DNA of 64,000 nt from VXNE01 sp965208745 (GTDB lineage Bacteria; Pseudomonadota; Gammaproteobacteria; Pseudomonadales; Azotimanducaceae). The stretch covers positions 3,100,001 through 3,164,000 of the forward strand of contig CBDBPN010000004.1 of the NCBI GenBank assembly GCA_965208745.1, written 5' to 3'. Below are positions 1 to 8,478 of this stretch, piece by piece. The notes beneath the pieces are model-generated. The model was not told the DNA's origin, searched no databases, and was given only the letters and a program-made list of their open reading frames with translations. The translations under genes and the position numbers were made by a program. Every line of letters begins with the position of its first letter. Positions within the stretch are counted from its first letter, which is position 1.

Positions 1-897
1 GGTCGTGCGCAGGGCCAGCACGTCCCCGGTGAGCGCGTTGTTGCCGTCGTCCGTCTTGCCGAGGTCGTGGAGTGCCTGCCACGAGCCAACGTCGATCCAT
101 CCCACCTCCAGCGGCACCACGACCGCGTCGCGGGTCTTCTCCATCAGCGCGTGGTCCACGGAGATTTCGGGCGCGTCGTTGAAGGCCTGGCCCGGGCGAA
201 AGAAGTCCACGTCCGGCGTTCCGGTAGCGACGGCACGCTGGCACGCCCCGGGGATCCCCGGCACGTGACGGCCGAGTTCGTCGAGGTAGCGGCTCGCCCG
301 AAAGAGGAAGACCCCGCTGTTCCACAGGAAGTCGCCGGAATCGACGAAGGCCTGGGCCTTCTCGCGGTTCGGCTTCTCGATGAATGTGGCGATCTCGCGG
401 GCCGCGCCGACGGGCTTCCCCGGGCGCATGTAGCCGTAGCCGGTGCGTGGATCGGAGGGAGGGATGCCGAAGGCCACCACCCGCCCGTCGGCCGCGGGCT
501 CCACGGCGGCCAGCACGCCGTCGCGAAACGCGTCGTCGTCCTCGAAGTGACCGTCGGACGGGACCACCAGCAGGAGCGGGTCGGAGCCTTGCGCGAGCGC
601 GTGACAAGCGGCGAGGGCCACGGCCGGCGCGGTGTTGCGCGATACGCACTCGAGCAGGATGGCGCCCCAGCGCACGTCGACCGCGCGGCACTGCTCGGCG
701 ACCAGGAAGCGGTGCTCCTCGTTGCACACGATCACAGGAGGCTCGCAGGACAGGGGCTGGAGCCGGTACAGCGTCTCCTGCAGCATCGAGCGGCCGCTGG
801 TCAGCGCGATGAACTGCTTGGGGTGGAGTTGGCGGGACAGGGGCCAGAGGCGTGTGCCGGAGCCCCCGGCCAGAACCACCGGAAGGATGGAGGTCAT
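1..897 (-). CDS. manC: Mannose-1-phosphate guanylyltransferase (ManC/CpsB type), 3' end cut off by window edge
   Basis: Makes GDP-mannose from mannose-1-phosphate and GTP for surface polysaccharide synthesis, in the cytoplasm. The 299 visible residues start MTSILPVVLAGGSGTRLWPL, the sugar-nucleotidyltransferase signature loop, followed by HPKQF, SRNTAP, LVVPSDGHF, FIEKPN, FLWNSGVF and WIDVGSW, all in the order expected for the GDP-mannose pyrophosphorylase family. Full-length relatives are about 470 residues with a C-terminal cupin-like phosphomannose-isomerase domain; that part would lie beyond base 1, so whether this protein is bifunctional cannot be seen. No frame break in the visible part. 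The neighbouring glycosyltransferase and O-antigen ligase fit an LPS or exopolysaccharide role. Confidence 0.93.
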   Translation of the reverse strand, partial: MTSILPVVLAGGSGTRLWPLSRQLHPKQFIALTSGRSMLQETLYRLQPLSCEPPVIVCNEEHRFLVAEQCRAVDVRWGAILLECVSRNTAPAVALAACHALAQGSDPLLLVVPSDGHFEDDDAFRDGVLAAVEPAADGRVVAFGIPPSDPRTGYGYMRPGKPVGAAREIATFIEKPNREKAQAFVDSGDFLWNSGVFLFRASRYLDELGRHVPGIPGACQRAVATGTPDVDFFRPGQAFNDAPEISVDHALMEKTRDAVVVPLEVGWIDVGSWQALHDLGKTDDGNNALTGDVLALRTT

Positions 898-1122
898 GCA
901 AGTGCCCGTCGGAGGTGGCGCAAGTCAATCACAACGGGCCGGGCGAGGGAAGCTGCGGGGGCCGGGGCACACGGCGAGGCCGAGAGTGTGGCAAGCCCAA
1001 CTGACACTGCGATGGCGAAGGATACGCGGGCGGATCTCCTACAGGTCTTGCAGCCACCGCCCGTATCGCTCAGCCGCGACCGGCTTCATTCTGCAACCGG
1101 CACGTACCCGGGAAAGCAGCGC

Positions 1123-2074
1123 ATGGCCGACGCGGTCAGCCACGACCAGAACTTCAAGAACCTCATCGTCGACTACCCGCGCGAAGCGCTTGCGTTCTTC
1201 GCCGCCGAGGAGGCGCCGGGGCCGGAAGACGACGTGCGCATCGTGCCCCTGCGCCAGGAGCAGCTCAAGGAACGCCTCGGCGACAGCTACCGGGCGCTCG
1301 ACACGCCGCTGCGGGTCGATTGGGCCGACGGGCGTCGCGAGGCGGTCGTGTTCGCGCTGGAGGAGGAGTCGGACTGGCGGCGGTTCTCCCCGCACCGGCT
1401 CGCGCGTTACTGCCTGGACGTGGCGGATGATGTGCAAGACCGACCGCGTGGTACCGGTGACGATCTTCCTGCGCGCTGCCGACCGCGCGCCCGCGTCCCT
1501 GGTCCTCGGCACCGCGCGACACCCGTACCTCAGGTTCGATTACCTGGCGTGCAAACTGGCCGAGATGCCCGCCGGCCGCTGGCTCGACAGCGACAACGTG
1601 GTGGCGCGCGTCAACCTGCCGAACATGCGCCTTGCGGGGCACGACCGCGTCGAGGTCTACGCCCGAGCGGTGAGCGGCTTGCTGCAGCAGGAGGCGGACG
1701 GCGCCAAGCGGGCGAAGTACCTGGAGTTCATCGACATCTACGCGGGCCTGACCGACAATGAACTGCGTCGGTACCGGCGCCGGCATCCCGAGGAGGGCAG
1801 CATCGTGACAGGGTTCTTTCAACGCGCTCGCGACGAAGGCAGGGCGGAGGGGATCGAGCAGGGGATCGAGCGGGGGATCGAGCGGGGCATCGAGCGGGGT
1901 CGCACCGAGGGGGAGCGCACGGTGCTCGCGCGGCAGCTCCAGCGGCGCTTCGGCCAGTTGCCGCCCGAGGCCGCCGAGCGGCTGCAGCGGGCCCCCGAGA
2001 CGGAGCTTGAGACCTGGGCCGACAACGTCCTGGACGCGGAAACGCTCGACGACGTGTTCCGGTCATCGCGCTGA
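1123..2074 (+). pseudogene. Rpn/PD-(D/E)XK nuclease family protein with DUF4351-like C-terminus, frameshifted
   Basis: The first frame begins MADAVSHDQNFKNLIVDYP and carries a PD-(D/E)XK-like core (PLRVDWADG ... VVFALEEES, candidate D and ExE residues) up to LARYCLDVAD. The homologous sequence then continues one base later as MCKTDRVVPVTIFL to the end (YLEFIDIYAGLTDNE, then a repetitive EGIEQGIERGIERG helix and a DUF4351-type tail ending ETLDDVFRSSR). One extra base near 1426-1431 explains the switch; the repaired protein would be about 316 residues. Rpn-family proteins are recombination-promoting nucleases related to transposases. Either a recent pseudogene or a sequencing error. It sits alone between manC and a glycosyltransferase, unlike its neighbours in function, which suggests transfer. 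Confidence 0.75.
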
Positions 2075-2174
2075 CGGCGCTTGCATCGCGAGGACGGCAG
2101 CATCGTGATCGTCGCGGCCATGGAACCCTCTCCCGTCGTACTCCGGACGCTATTGCCTTAACCTTGGTCAGGTC

Positions 2175-3344
2175 GTGCGCGTACTCCAGGTCTACAGGAC
2201 GTATTTCCCGGACAGCCAGGGCGGTATCGAGGAGGTCATCCGGCAGATCTGCGTCAACACACGCGCGCACGGCGTGGAGAACCGCGTCCTCGCCTTGAGC
2301 GCGAACATGTCCCGCCGGGCTGTGCGCCGGGCGGAGGCGCGCGTCTACCGGGCGCACCGCGACCTCGAGATCGCGTCCTGCGGCATGTCTCTCGAGGCCT
2401 TCGCGGTCTACCGGCGCCTAGCCGACTGGGCGGACGTCGTCCACTATCACTATCCGTGGCCGTTCGGCGACGTCCTGCACCTGACCGCTCGGCGGCGCAT
2501 GCCGTCCATCGTGACGTACCACTCGGACATCGTCCGGCAGCGACTGCTCCGGCAGGTCTACCGGCCCCTGATGAACCGTTTCCTCAAGTCCGTCGACCGG
2601 ATCGTCGGGACGTCGCCGAACTACTTCGCAACGAGCGACGTGCTGACCCGCTTCGAGGACAAGGTGCGCATCGTCCCCATCGGTCTGAACGAGGATACCT
2701 ATCCCCGGGTGTCGGACGAAACGGCGGCCGATGCGCGCCGCAAGTACGGCGAGCACTTCTTCCTGTTCGTGGGCGTGCTCCGCTACTACAAGTGCCTGCA
2801 CATCCTGCTCGACGCCCTGCCGGATACTCCGTACCGGGTCGTGATTGCCGGTTCCGGCCCCACCGAGCGGGACCTGCGGTCGCAGGCGGCCCAACTGGGC
2901 GTTGCGGACCGCGTCCGGTTTGCCGGTTACGTGCCGGACGAGGAGAAGGTCGCGCTGCTGCAGCTCGCCCGCGGCGTGGTCTTCCCCTCGTACCTGCGGT
3001 CCGAGGCGTTCGGCGTCGGGCTCCTCGAGGGCGCCATGTACGGCCGGCCCCTCGTCTCCACCGAGGTCGGCTCGGGTACCAGTCACGTCAACGTCGACGG
3101 CGAGACGGGCCTCGTGGTAGCGCCGGGGTCCCCGTCCGCGCTGCGCCAGGCGCTGGACCAGCTCCACTACCGCCCCGACATGGCGCGGATGATGGGCCGG
3201 AACGCGCGGCGGCGTTACGAGAAGCTGTTCACCGGGGCGTTGATGGGCCTGCGTTACGCAGAGATCTACCGCGAACTGAATGGCGAAGCGTGGGAGTCCG
3301 GAGTGCGCCCGGAGGCGTCGGCGCAGGAAGTCAGCCGCCGCTGA
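2175..3344 (+). CDS. Glycosyltransferase family 4
   Basis: A 389-residue GT-B fold glycosyltransferase, probably adding a hexose from a nucleotide sugar to a lipid-linked or LPS glycan at the cytoplasmic face of the inner membrane. The N-terminus MRVLQVYRTYFPDSQGGIEE is the usual GT4 nucleotide-fold start with a Gly loop. The C-terminal domain has FLFVGVLRYYKCL, VIAGSGPTE, VFPSYLRSEAFGVGLLEG (E-x7-E catalytic/donor motif) and PLVSTEVGSG. Start is GTG at 2175; no better ATG exists before the conserved N-terminus. It overlaps the end of the O-antigen ligase by 14 bases in a convergent arrangement. Acceptor and sugar specificity cannot be read from the sequence. Confidence 0.88.
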   Translation: MRVLQVYRTYFPDSQGGIEEVIRQICVNTRAHGVENRVLALSANMSRRAVRRAEARVYRAHRDLEIASCGMSLEAFAVYRRLADWADVVHYHYPWPFGDVLHLTARRRMPSIVTYHSDIVRQRLLRQVYRPLMNRFLKSVDRIVGTSPNYFATSDVLTRFEDKVRIVPIGLNEDTYPRVSDETAADARRKYGEHFFLFVGVLRYYKCLHILLDALPDTPYRVVIAGSGPTERDLRSQAAQLGVADRVRFAGYVPDEEKVALLQLARGVVFPSYLRSEAFGVGLLEGAMYGRPLVSTEVGSGTSHVNVDGETGLVVAPGSPSALRQALDQLHYRPDMARMMGRNARRRYEKLFTGALMGLRYAEIYRELNGEAWESGVRPEASAQEVSRR

Positions 3345-4512
3345 ACCTGCGCGCGTCCTCGAGCCCGCGGCGGCTCCCGAGACCGACGGCCACCGCCACG
3401 GGGAACCAGAAGAGCATCCACGTCCAGCCGATCTTGTCCACCAGTTCGTAGCCGTCGAGTAGCCACGCGGGCAGCCCGATCGCGAGGATGCCCAGGGCGA
3501 GCTTGGCCTCCGGTTCCGCCAGGTGGGCGAGCAGCGTCCGCAGCGCGAGGGCGACGAGCAGGAGGAACAGCGCGAGGCCTGCGACGCCCCCCTGGAAGAG
3601 CACGGCGAGGTACATGTTGTGCGGATGCGGCAGGACGAGGCTCGCGACGGTCACGCTGTCGTCGGTGAGCACCCCGTTGCCGAACCACGGTCCGTGGTCC
3701 ATGACGCGCCGCAGGATGTCCGCCCAGATGTCGGGACGGTAGCTGTCGCCGCGGGACAGCAGGGCATCGCGCGCTGGCTCGAGCCAGAGCGCCAGGGCCA
3801 CCGCGGCGGCGACCAGCGCGAACGCGGCTCCGCAGGCGGCCGGCAGCCCACGTTCCGGCGCGTAGCGGGAGATGAGGAAGACGAGGCAGCCGAAGGGCAC
3901 GGTGACCCAGGCATTGCGCGAGTTCGACAGGGCAACCGCGACCGCGAGAAACACGGCGAGGACACCCGCGACTGCGCGCCAGGTCGCCGATCGGGTCTCC
4001 GTCATCCACGCGACCGCGCACACCAGCGAGACCCCGAAGCAGAGGGCGGCCCGGATATGGGCATCGAGTTGTCCGAGACCGTTCAGCCGGCCGTCCTCCG
4101 GCGGGTTGGCGAAGAACAGGACGACGGCCGCGAATGCCGCGGCGCCTCCGCACAGCGCGAGCGCCGCCGTCATGCGGGCCCGGAACCAGTCCACCCGGAA
4201 GCCCTCCGCCACCGCGACCACGAAACAGATGCCGAGCAGCGCGCGGCTGAACTGACTGAGCGCGTCCCGCGTGTCGAATGGCGTCGACCAGAGGCTCGTC
4301 GTCGCGATGTACACGGAGACCGTTACCGAGAGCAGGAAGACCCAGTTGAGCCAGAGCCCGCTCCAGCGCCGGAAGCCGATGACCGTGTACGCCGCCAGAA
4401 CGTACGTGGGAAGGCTGGAGCCGCTCTGGCTCGTAAGCACGAACATCGAGGCCAGCGACAGCACGAGCAGCGTGGCGCTGATGGGGACGCGGTACTCGAG
4501 CAGGTCGGGCAT
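3331..4512 (-). CDS. O-antigen ligase / Wzy-family polytopic membrane protein
   Basis: A 393-residue inner-membrane protein with about ten to twelve hydrophobic segments, for example SATLLVLSLASMFVLTS, ALLGICFVVAVAEG, GVLAVFLAVAVALS and FALVAAAVALALWL. The periplasmic loop near residues 245-300 has the Wzy_C/WaaL-type pattern with WFGNGVLTDD and LPHPHNMYLAVLFQGG; the H-x2-N-x-Y motif is characteristic of O-antigen ligases. The family joins O-antigen or another glycan to lipid A-core, or polymerises repeat units. The adjacent GT4 and GDP-mannose genes support an LPS or exopolysaccharide role. Ligase versus polymerase cannot be decided from sequence alone. Confidence 0.85.
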   Translation of the reverse strand: MPDLLEYRVPISATLLVLSLASMFVLTSQSGSSLPTYVLAAYTVIGFRRWSGLWLNWVFLLSVTVSVYIATTSLWSTPFDTRDALSQFSRALLGICFVVAVAEGFRVDWFRARMTAALALCGGAAAFAAVVLFFANPPEDGRLNGLGQLDAHIRAALCFGVSLVCAVAWMTETRSATWRAVAGVLAVFLAVAVALSNSRNAWVTVPFGCLVFLISRYAPERGLPAACGAAFALVAAAVALALWLEPARDALLSRGDSYRPDIWADILRRVMDHGPWFGNGVLTDDSVTVASLVLPHPHNMYLAVLFQGGVAGLALFLLLVALALRTLLAHLAEPEAKLALGILAIGLPAWLLDGYELVDKIGWTWMLFWFPVAVAVGLGSRRGLEDARRFSGG

Positions 4513-4529
4513 GGCGATGTCCCGCGACG

Positions 4530-6263
4530 CTAATCCGGTAGCTGGGGCTCCACCCGGATCGTCACGACCTCCGTGCCGTGGTACTGCTGGTGGCGCACCG
4601 ACGAAGCGTGGTGCCGCAACAGGCGCAGCGGCGCTTCGGCTTCGTTCGGGATCTCCGTGGCGCCCTCGCTCAGCATGGCGAGCTGGTCCTCCAGGTTCAC
4701 GTCCGTGCAGCCCGCGATGAACTCCAGGTCCGTGGACCGCCCGTCCGCTCTCGCCACCAGCAGGAGTTCCCGCGGCTCTGGGCGGGGGTCTTCACCCAGC
4801 AGGGTGTGTACCGTCTCTTCGGCCACGGCGCGCAAGCGGGCCGTTGTCGGTTCGTCGCATCGGTAGCGCTCCGCGAAGTCGCGGAGGAAAGCGTCGATCT
4901 CGGCGAGCGCGTCGGTGGAGAGCGCGGTGCGCAGCCGCCGTGGCCGGGCTGCCGTGAGGTCGAGGAAGCCGGAGAGGACGATCACGGTGATTCCTCCCGC
5001 GGTCATGCCGTGGCCGAGAAGTTCTCCCCACGCTCCTGTCAGGAGCTCGGGGTACACCAGGTCGAATTGGAACGCGAGACCCACCCAGAACGCGAAACCC
5101 ACGATCAGGCTCTTGCGGTAGTCGAGCCCCTCGTTGGTCAGTACCTTCACGCCGAAGACGAACAGCAGCGCGACGATCACGGCGACGTAGGCGCCGGCCA
5201 CCGGCCCAGGCATCGCGACGATCACGGCCACCACCTTCGGCAGGAACGCCAGCGCGATGAACAGGATTCCGACGCACACGCCCACCGACCGCGCGCCCAC
5301 GCCGGTCAGTTCCGTGATCGCGACGCTGCTCCCGTAGGTCGTGTTGGGCACGGTGCCGCCGATGCCGGACAGGAGGTTGCCGAGGCCGTCCGCGTTGATG
5401 GCGCCCTGGATCGACCGGAAGTCGATGGCCCGCGGTTTGCGCCACGAGGCCCGCTGGATGGCGATGGCGTCGCCGAGGGTGTCCATGGCGCCCACGAGCG
5501 TGACGATCAGGAACCCGGGCAGCAGTGCCCGGAAGGTCGTGCCGAAGCTCAGGTCCAGGCCAGGGTACGCCGTGAAGTCGGGGAGCCCGATCCACGGCGC
5601 CGCGGCCACCCGATCGAGGTCGTAGATGCCGAAGGCGAGACCCACGAGGCCGCCCGCCGCGAGGCCGATGGCCGGCGCCCAGACCCGCCATGCGCCGGAC
5701 AGCCGCAGCGCGACCAGGACAATGGCGGCGAGCGTGACGAGCGCGGTGACCGGAGCGGCGGCGTCGGGCGTTCCGGCTGGCACGTCCGTCAGCTTCTTGA
5801 AGACGATCGGCGCGAGGCTGACGGGGATCAGCATGAGCACCGTCCCCGCGACGGTGGGCGTGAACACGCGCCGTAGCGCGGCCATCCTGGCGCCGAGGAA
5901 GAACTGCACGAGGGAGGACATGACGATGAGGGTGGCGAGCATCGCGGGACCGCCCTCGGTGAGGGCGGCCACGCTCATCGGCAGGAAGGCGGTGGTGCTG
6001 CCCATGACCAGGATGTAACCGGCGCCGAGCCGCCCGATACGGACCGCCTGGACGATGGTGGCCACGCCGCTCACCATCAGGGCTCCGAACACCGCCCAGG
6101 TCAGGTAGGCCTCGCCTCCTCCGGCGATGCTGATGAGGATGACCGGAGTCAACACCACGGCGGCGAGCGCGACGACGGTGTACTGGACCCCGAGACCGAC
6201 GGTCAGCGGGAGGGGCGGGCGTTCGTCGGCTTCGTAGCGAACGTCGTGTGCGGTGGACTGCAT
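4530..6263 (-). CDS. NCS2 (xanthine/uracil) permease with C-terminal HATPase-like extension
   Basis: A 577-residue protein. Residues about 20-435 are a typical NCS2/UraA-type nucleobase:cation symporter with 12-14 membrane segments (LTVGLGVQYTVVALAAVVL, GAGYILVMGSTTAFLPM, IGGTVPNTTYGSSVAITELTG). About 140 residues follow that normal permeases lack, with LRAVAEETVHTLLGE, ELLLVARADGRSTDLEFIAG and LLRHHASSVRHQQYHGTE. This tail resembles the GHKL/HATPase_c fold of anti-sigma regulatory kinases; RAVAEETVHTLL would be the N-box helix, though the usual Asn is not evident. The tail would be cytoplasmic and could be regulatory. It lies 17 bases upstream of the O-antigen ligase on the same strand. Substrate (uracil, xanthine or other) is not resolvable. 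Confidence 0.85.
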   Translation of the reverse strand: MQSTAHDVRYEADERPPLPLTVGLGVQYTVVALAAVVLTPVILISIAGGGEAYLTWAVFGALMVSGVATIVQAVRIGRLGAGYILVMGSTTAFLPMSVAALTEGGPAMLATLIVMSSLVQFFLGARMAALRRVFTPTVAGTVLMLIPVSLAPIVFKKLTDVPAGTPDAAAPVTALVTLAAIVLVALRLSGAWRVWAPAIGLAAGGLVGLAFGIYDLDRVAAAPWIGLPDFTAYPGLDLSFGTTFRALLPGFLIVTLVGAMDTLGDAIAIQRASWRKPRAIDFRSIQGAINADGLGNLLSGIGGTVPNTTYGSSVAITELTGVGARSVGVCVGILFIALAFLPKVVAVIVAMPGPVAGAYVAVIVALLFVFGVKVLTNEGLDYRKSLIVGFAFWVGLAFQFDLVYPELLTGAWGELLGHGMTAGGITVIVLSGFLDLTAARPRRLRTALSTDALAEIDAFLRDFAERYRCDEPTTARLRAVAEETVHTLLGEDPRPEPRELLLVARADGRSTDLEFIAGCTDVNLEDQLAMLSEGATEIPNEAEAPLRLLRHHASSVRHQQYHGTEVVTIRVEPQLPD

Positions 6264-6315
6264 GGCGCTCCGACCGGGGCCTTCGGCGATGGGCGGGTGC
6301 CACCCGCGTTTCGAG

Positions 6316-6389
6316 TGGGCCCACCAGGACTCGAACCTGGGACCAATCGATTATGAGTCGACCGCTCTAACCCACTGAGCTATGGGCCC
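6316..6389 (-). tRNA. ileX: tRNA with anticodon CAU, probably tRNA-Ile2 (lysidine type)
   Basis: A 74-base cloverleaf reads on the minus strand: 7-bp acceptor stem GGGCCCA/TGGGCCC, D-arm GCTCAGTGGGTTAGAGC, anticodon arm GTCGA-CTCATAA-TCGAT with CAT at positions 34-36, T-arm CCAGG-TTCGAGT-CCTGG, discriminator A. CCA is not encoded. CAU anticodons belong to initiator Met, elongator Met or Ile2. The stem context (CGACTCATAATCG, then TTGGTC) matches Ile2 genes, whose C34 is changed to lysidine by TilS, and E. coli ileX also lies just beyond rpoD. Elongator tRNA-Met is the alternative. Confidence 0.9.
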
Positions 6390-6455
6390 GTGACGCGGAT
6401 TGTACGGGGGCCGGGGGCGATCCGGCACCCCGGTAAGGGCGGCGCGTCGGTGGCG

Positions 6456-8282
6456 CTAACGCGTTTCCCCGGCTTCGTCCAGGAAGCTCCGCAGGTGCTC
6501 CGAACGGGTCGGGTGGCGGAGCTTCCGCAACGCCTTCGCCTCGATCTGCCGGATGCGTTCCCGGGTCACGTCGAACTGCTTGCCGACTTCCTCGAGGGTG
6601 TGGTCGGTATTCATGTCGATGCCGAAACGCATGCGCAGCACTTTCGCCTCGCGGGCGGTGAGGCCGCCGAGCACCTCGCGGGTCGCTTCCTTCAGGCCCT
6701 GTCCCGTGGCGAGATCCACCGGGGAACCGATGGTCGCGTCCTCGATGAAGTCGCCGAGGTGGGAGTCCTCGTCGTCGCCGATGGGCGTCTCCATGGAGAT
6801 CGGCTCGCGCGCGATCTTGGCGACGCGGCGGACCTTCTCCTCCGGCATCTCCATGCGCACGGCCAGTTCCTCGGGGGTGGGCTCGCGGCCCTTCTCCTGC
6901 AGCATCTGCCGCGAGATGCGGTTCAGCTTGTTGATCGTCTCGATCATGTGGACCGGGATCCGGATCGTGCGCGCCTGGTCGGCGATCGAGCGCGTGATCG
7001 CCTGGCGGATCCACCATGTTGCGTACGTCGAGAACTTGTAGCCGCGGCGGTACTCGAACTTGTCCACCGCCTTCATGAGGCCGATGTTGCCTTCCTGGAT
7101 CAGGTCCAGGAACTGCAGCCCGCGGTTCGTGTACTTCTTCGCGATGGAGATCACGAGGCGCAGGTTCGCCTCCACCATGTCCTTCTTGGCGCGCCGCGCC
7201 TTGGCTTCCCCGAGGGACATCCGGCGGTTGATCTCCTTGATCTCGCCGATCGTGAGGCCCGTCTCCTGGGTGATCGCCTTCAGCTTCTTCTGCACGCGCA
7301 CGATCTCGTCCTTGCGCGCCTTGAGCGCATCGCTGTAAGGGTGGCCCGCCTTGACGTGGCGGTTCACCCAGGCGATGGAGGTCTCGCTGCGCAGGAACTC
7401 CTTCAGGAAGGCGGCCCGGGGCATCTTCGCCTCGCCGACACAGACGGCCATGACGGCGCGTTCGTACTTGCGGATGCGCTTGAGGGCCGCCCGCGGCATG
7501 TCGACGATTGCCTCGTGATGGCGCGGGACGAGCTTGAACGGAGACATGGCCTGCCCGGTCTTGGCGAGCAGTTCCTGCGCCTCCCGGGACGCGCGGCCGT
7601 GCTCCGAGGCGGCCTTGCGCGCCCGTTGGTATGCGCGCTTCAACGCGCCGAATCGCCGCTTCGCCTCCTCCGGGTCCGGTCCCTTGTCTTCGGCCTTCTC
7701 CTCCTTGTTGTCACCGTTCTTCGGCGGCGCGCCAGCCACGACCTGGGCCGGCGTCGGCACCTCGTCGGCGGGGTCGAGGTAGCCGACGAGGACATCGGAG
7801 AGCTTGCCTTCGCGGCTGGCCTCGGCGTACTGCTCGAGCACGTAGCCGATCGTGCCCGGGAAATAGGCGAGGGCGAAGAGCACGTCGCGGATGCCTTCCT
7901 CGATGCGCTTGGCGATGGCGATCTCGCCTTCCCGCGTGAGCAACTCGACGGTGCCCATCTCGCGCATGTACATGCGCACCGGGTCGGTGGTCCGCCCCGC
8001 TTCGGTCTCGACGGCGGCGAGCGCCGCGGCGGCTTCCTCGGCGGCGAGTTCGTCGGCCGTGTTCTCCTCGGCGTTCAGCAACTCGTCGGGATCCGGCGCG
8101 GTCTCGTACACCGTGATCCCCATGTCGTTGATCATGCGGATGATGTCTTCGATCTGGTCGGGATCGGAGATGTCGTCCGGCAGGTGATCGTTGACCTCGG
8201 CGTAGGTCAGGAAACCCTGCTCCTTGCCCTTCGCGATCAGCTTCTTCAGTCGGGATTGCTGGTGTTCGGTCTCGGTTGCCAT
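6456..8282 (-). CDS. rpoD: RNA polymerase primary sigma factor RpoD (sigma-70)
   Basis: Housekeeping sigma factor that directs core RNA polymerase to -35/-10 promoters. At 608 residues it is close to E. coli RpoD (613). Region 1.1 is visible (QSRLKKLIAKGKEQGFLTYAE), followed by the acidic non-conserved region, 1.2 (DPVRMYMREMGTVELLTREG), 2.3-2.4 (YKFSTYATWWIRQAITRSIA), 3.0 (MIETINKLNRISRQ) and the 4.2 helix-turn-helix (LEEVGKQFDVTRERIRQIE). Start chosen at MATETEHQ (8282), preceded by a GAGGGG ribosome site; an upstream in-frame ATG would add 30 residues not seen in the family. Last gene of the rpsU-dnaG-rpoD macromolecular synthesis operon. Confidence 0.98.
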   Translation of the reverse strand: MATETEHQQSRLKKLIAKGKEQGFLTYAEVNDHLPDDISDPDQIEDIIRMINDMGITVYETAPDPDELLNAEENTADELAAEEAAAALAAVETEAGRTTDPVRMYMREMGTVELLTREGEIAIAKRIEEGIRDVLFALAYFPGTIGYVLEQYAEASREGKLSDVLVGYLDPADEVPTPAQVVAGAPPKNGDNKEEKAEDKGPDPEEAKRRFGALKRAYQRARKAASEHGRASREAQELLAKTGQAMSPFKLVPRHHEAIVDMPRAALKRIRKYERAVMAVCVGEAKMPRAAFLKEFLRSETSIAWVNRHVKAGHPYSDALKARKDEIVRVQKKLKAITQETGLTIGEIKEINRRMSLGEAKARRAKKDMVEANLRLVISIAKKYTNRGLQFLDLIQEGNIGLMKAVDKFEYRRGYKFSTYATWWIRQAITRSIADQARTIRIPVHMIETINKLNRISRQMLQEKGREPTPEELAVRMEMPEEKVRRVAKIAREPISMETPIGDDEDSHLGDFIEDATIGSPVDLATGQGLKEATREVLGGLTAREAKVLRMRFGIDMNTDHTLEEVGKQFDVTRERIRQIEAKALRKLRHPTRSEHLRSFLDEAGETR

Positions 8283-8441
8283 GGCCCCTCGAATGTCGGT
8301 GAGTTCGGTGGTGCCCCGGGTGACCGCCCCTGTTGAACGGCCCGCGATGCCGGCGGCGATATGCGGCTGCACGCGCGGCAGACCCCGCTACGCGCGCAAA
8401 CGCGTAATTTTACCCGTTCTTCCCGGAGATGTGTGCTGAAT

Positions 8442-8460
8442 CGCGGTTTTCAAGACCGCG
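8442..8460 (-). promoter_or_regulatory. Stem-loop in the dnaG-rpoD intergenic region
   Basis: The arms CGCGGT (8442-8447) and ACCGCG (8455-8460) form a 6-bp stem with a 7-base loop, in the 196-base gap between dnaG and rpoD. There is no T run after it on the minus strand, so it is not a standard terminator. In E. coli this same intergenic region contains an RNA-processing site that separates dnaG from rpoD expression; a similar role here is inference. An AT-richer stretch just downstream (minus-strand GGTAAAATTACG, around 8406-8417) could hold an internal rpoD promoter. Confidence 0.35.
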
Positions 8461-8478
8461 GAGCGCTTCACCCGTGCT

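Noticed and set aside
6316..6389. Calling the CAU tRNA an elongator or initiator tRNA-Met
   Set aside because: The anticodon stem and its context match tRNA-Ile2, and the position beyond rpoD matches E. coli ileX; lysidine modification cannot be seen, so Met remains a minor alternative.
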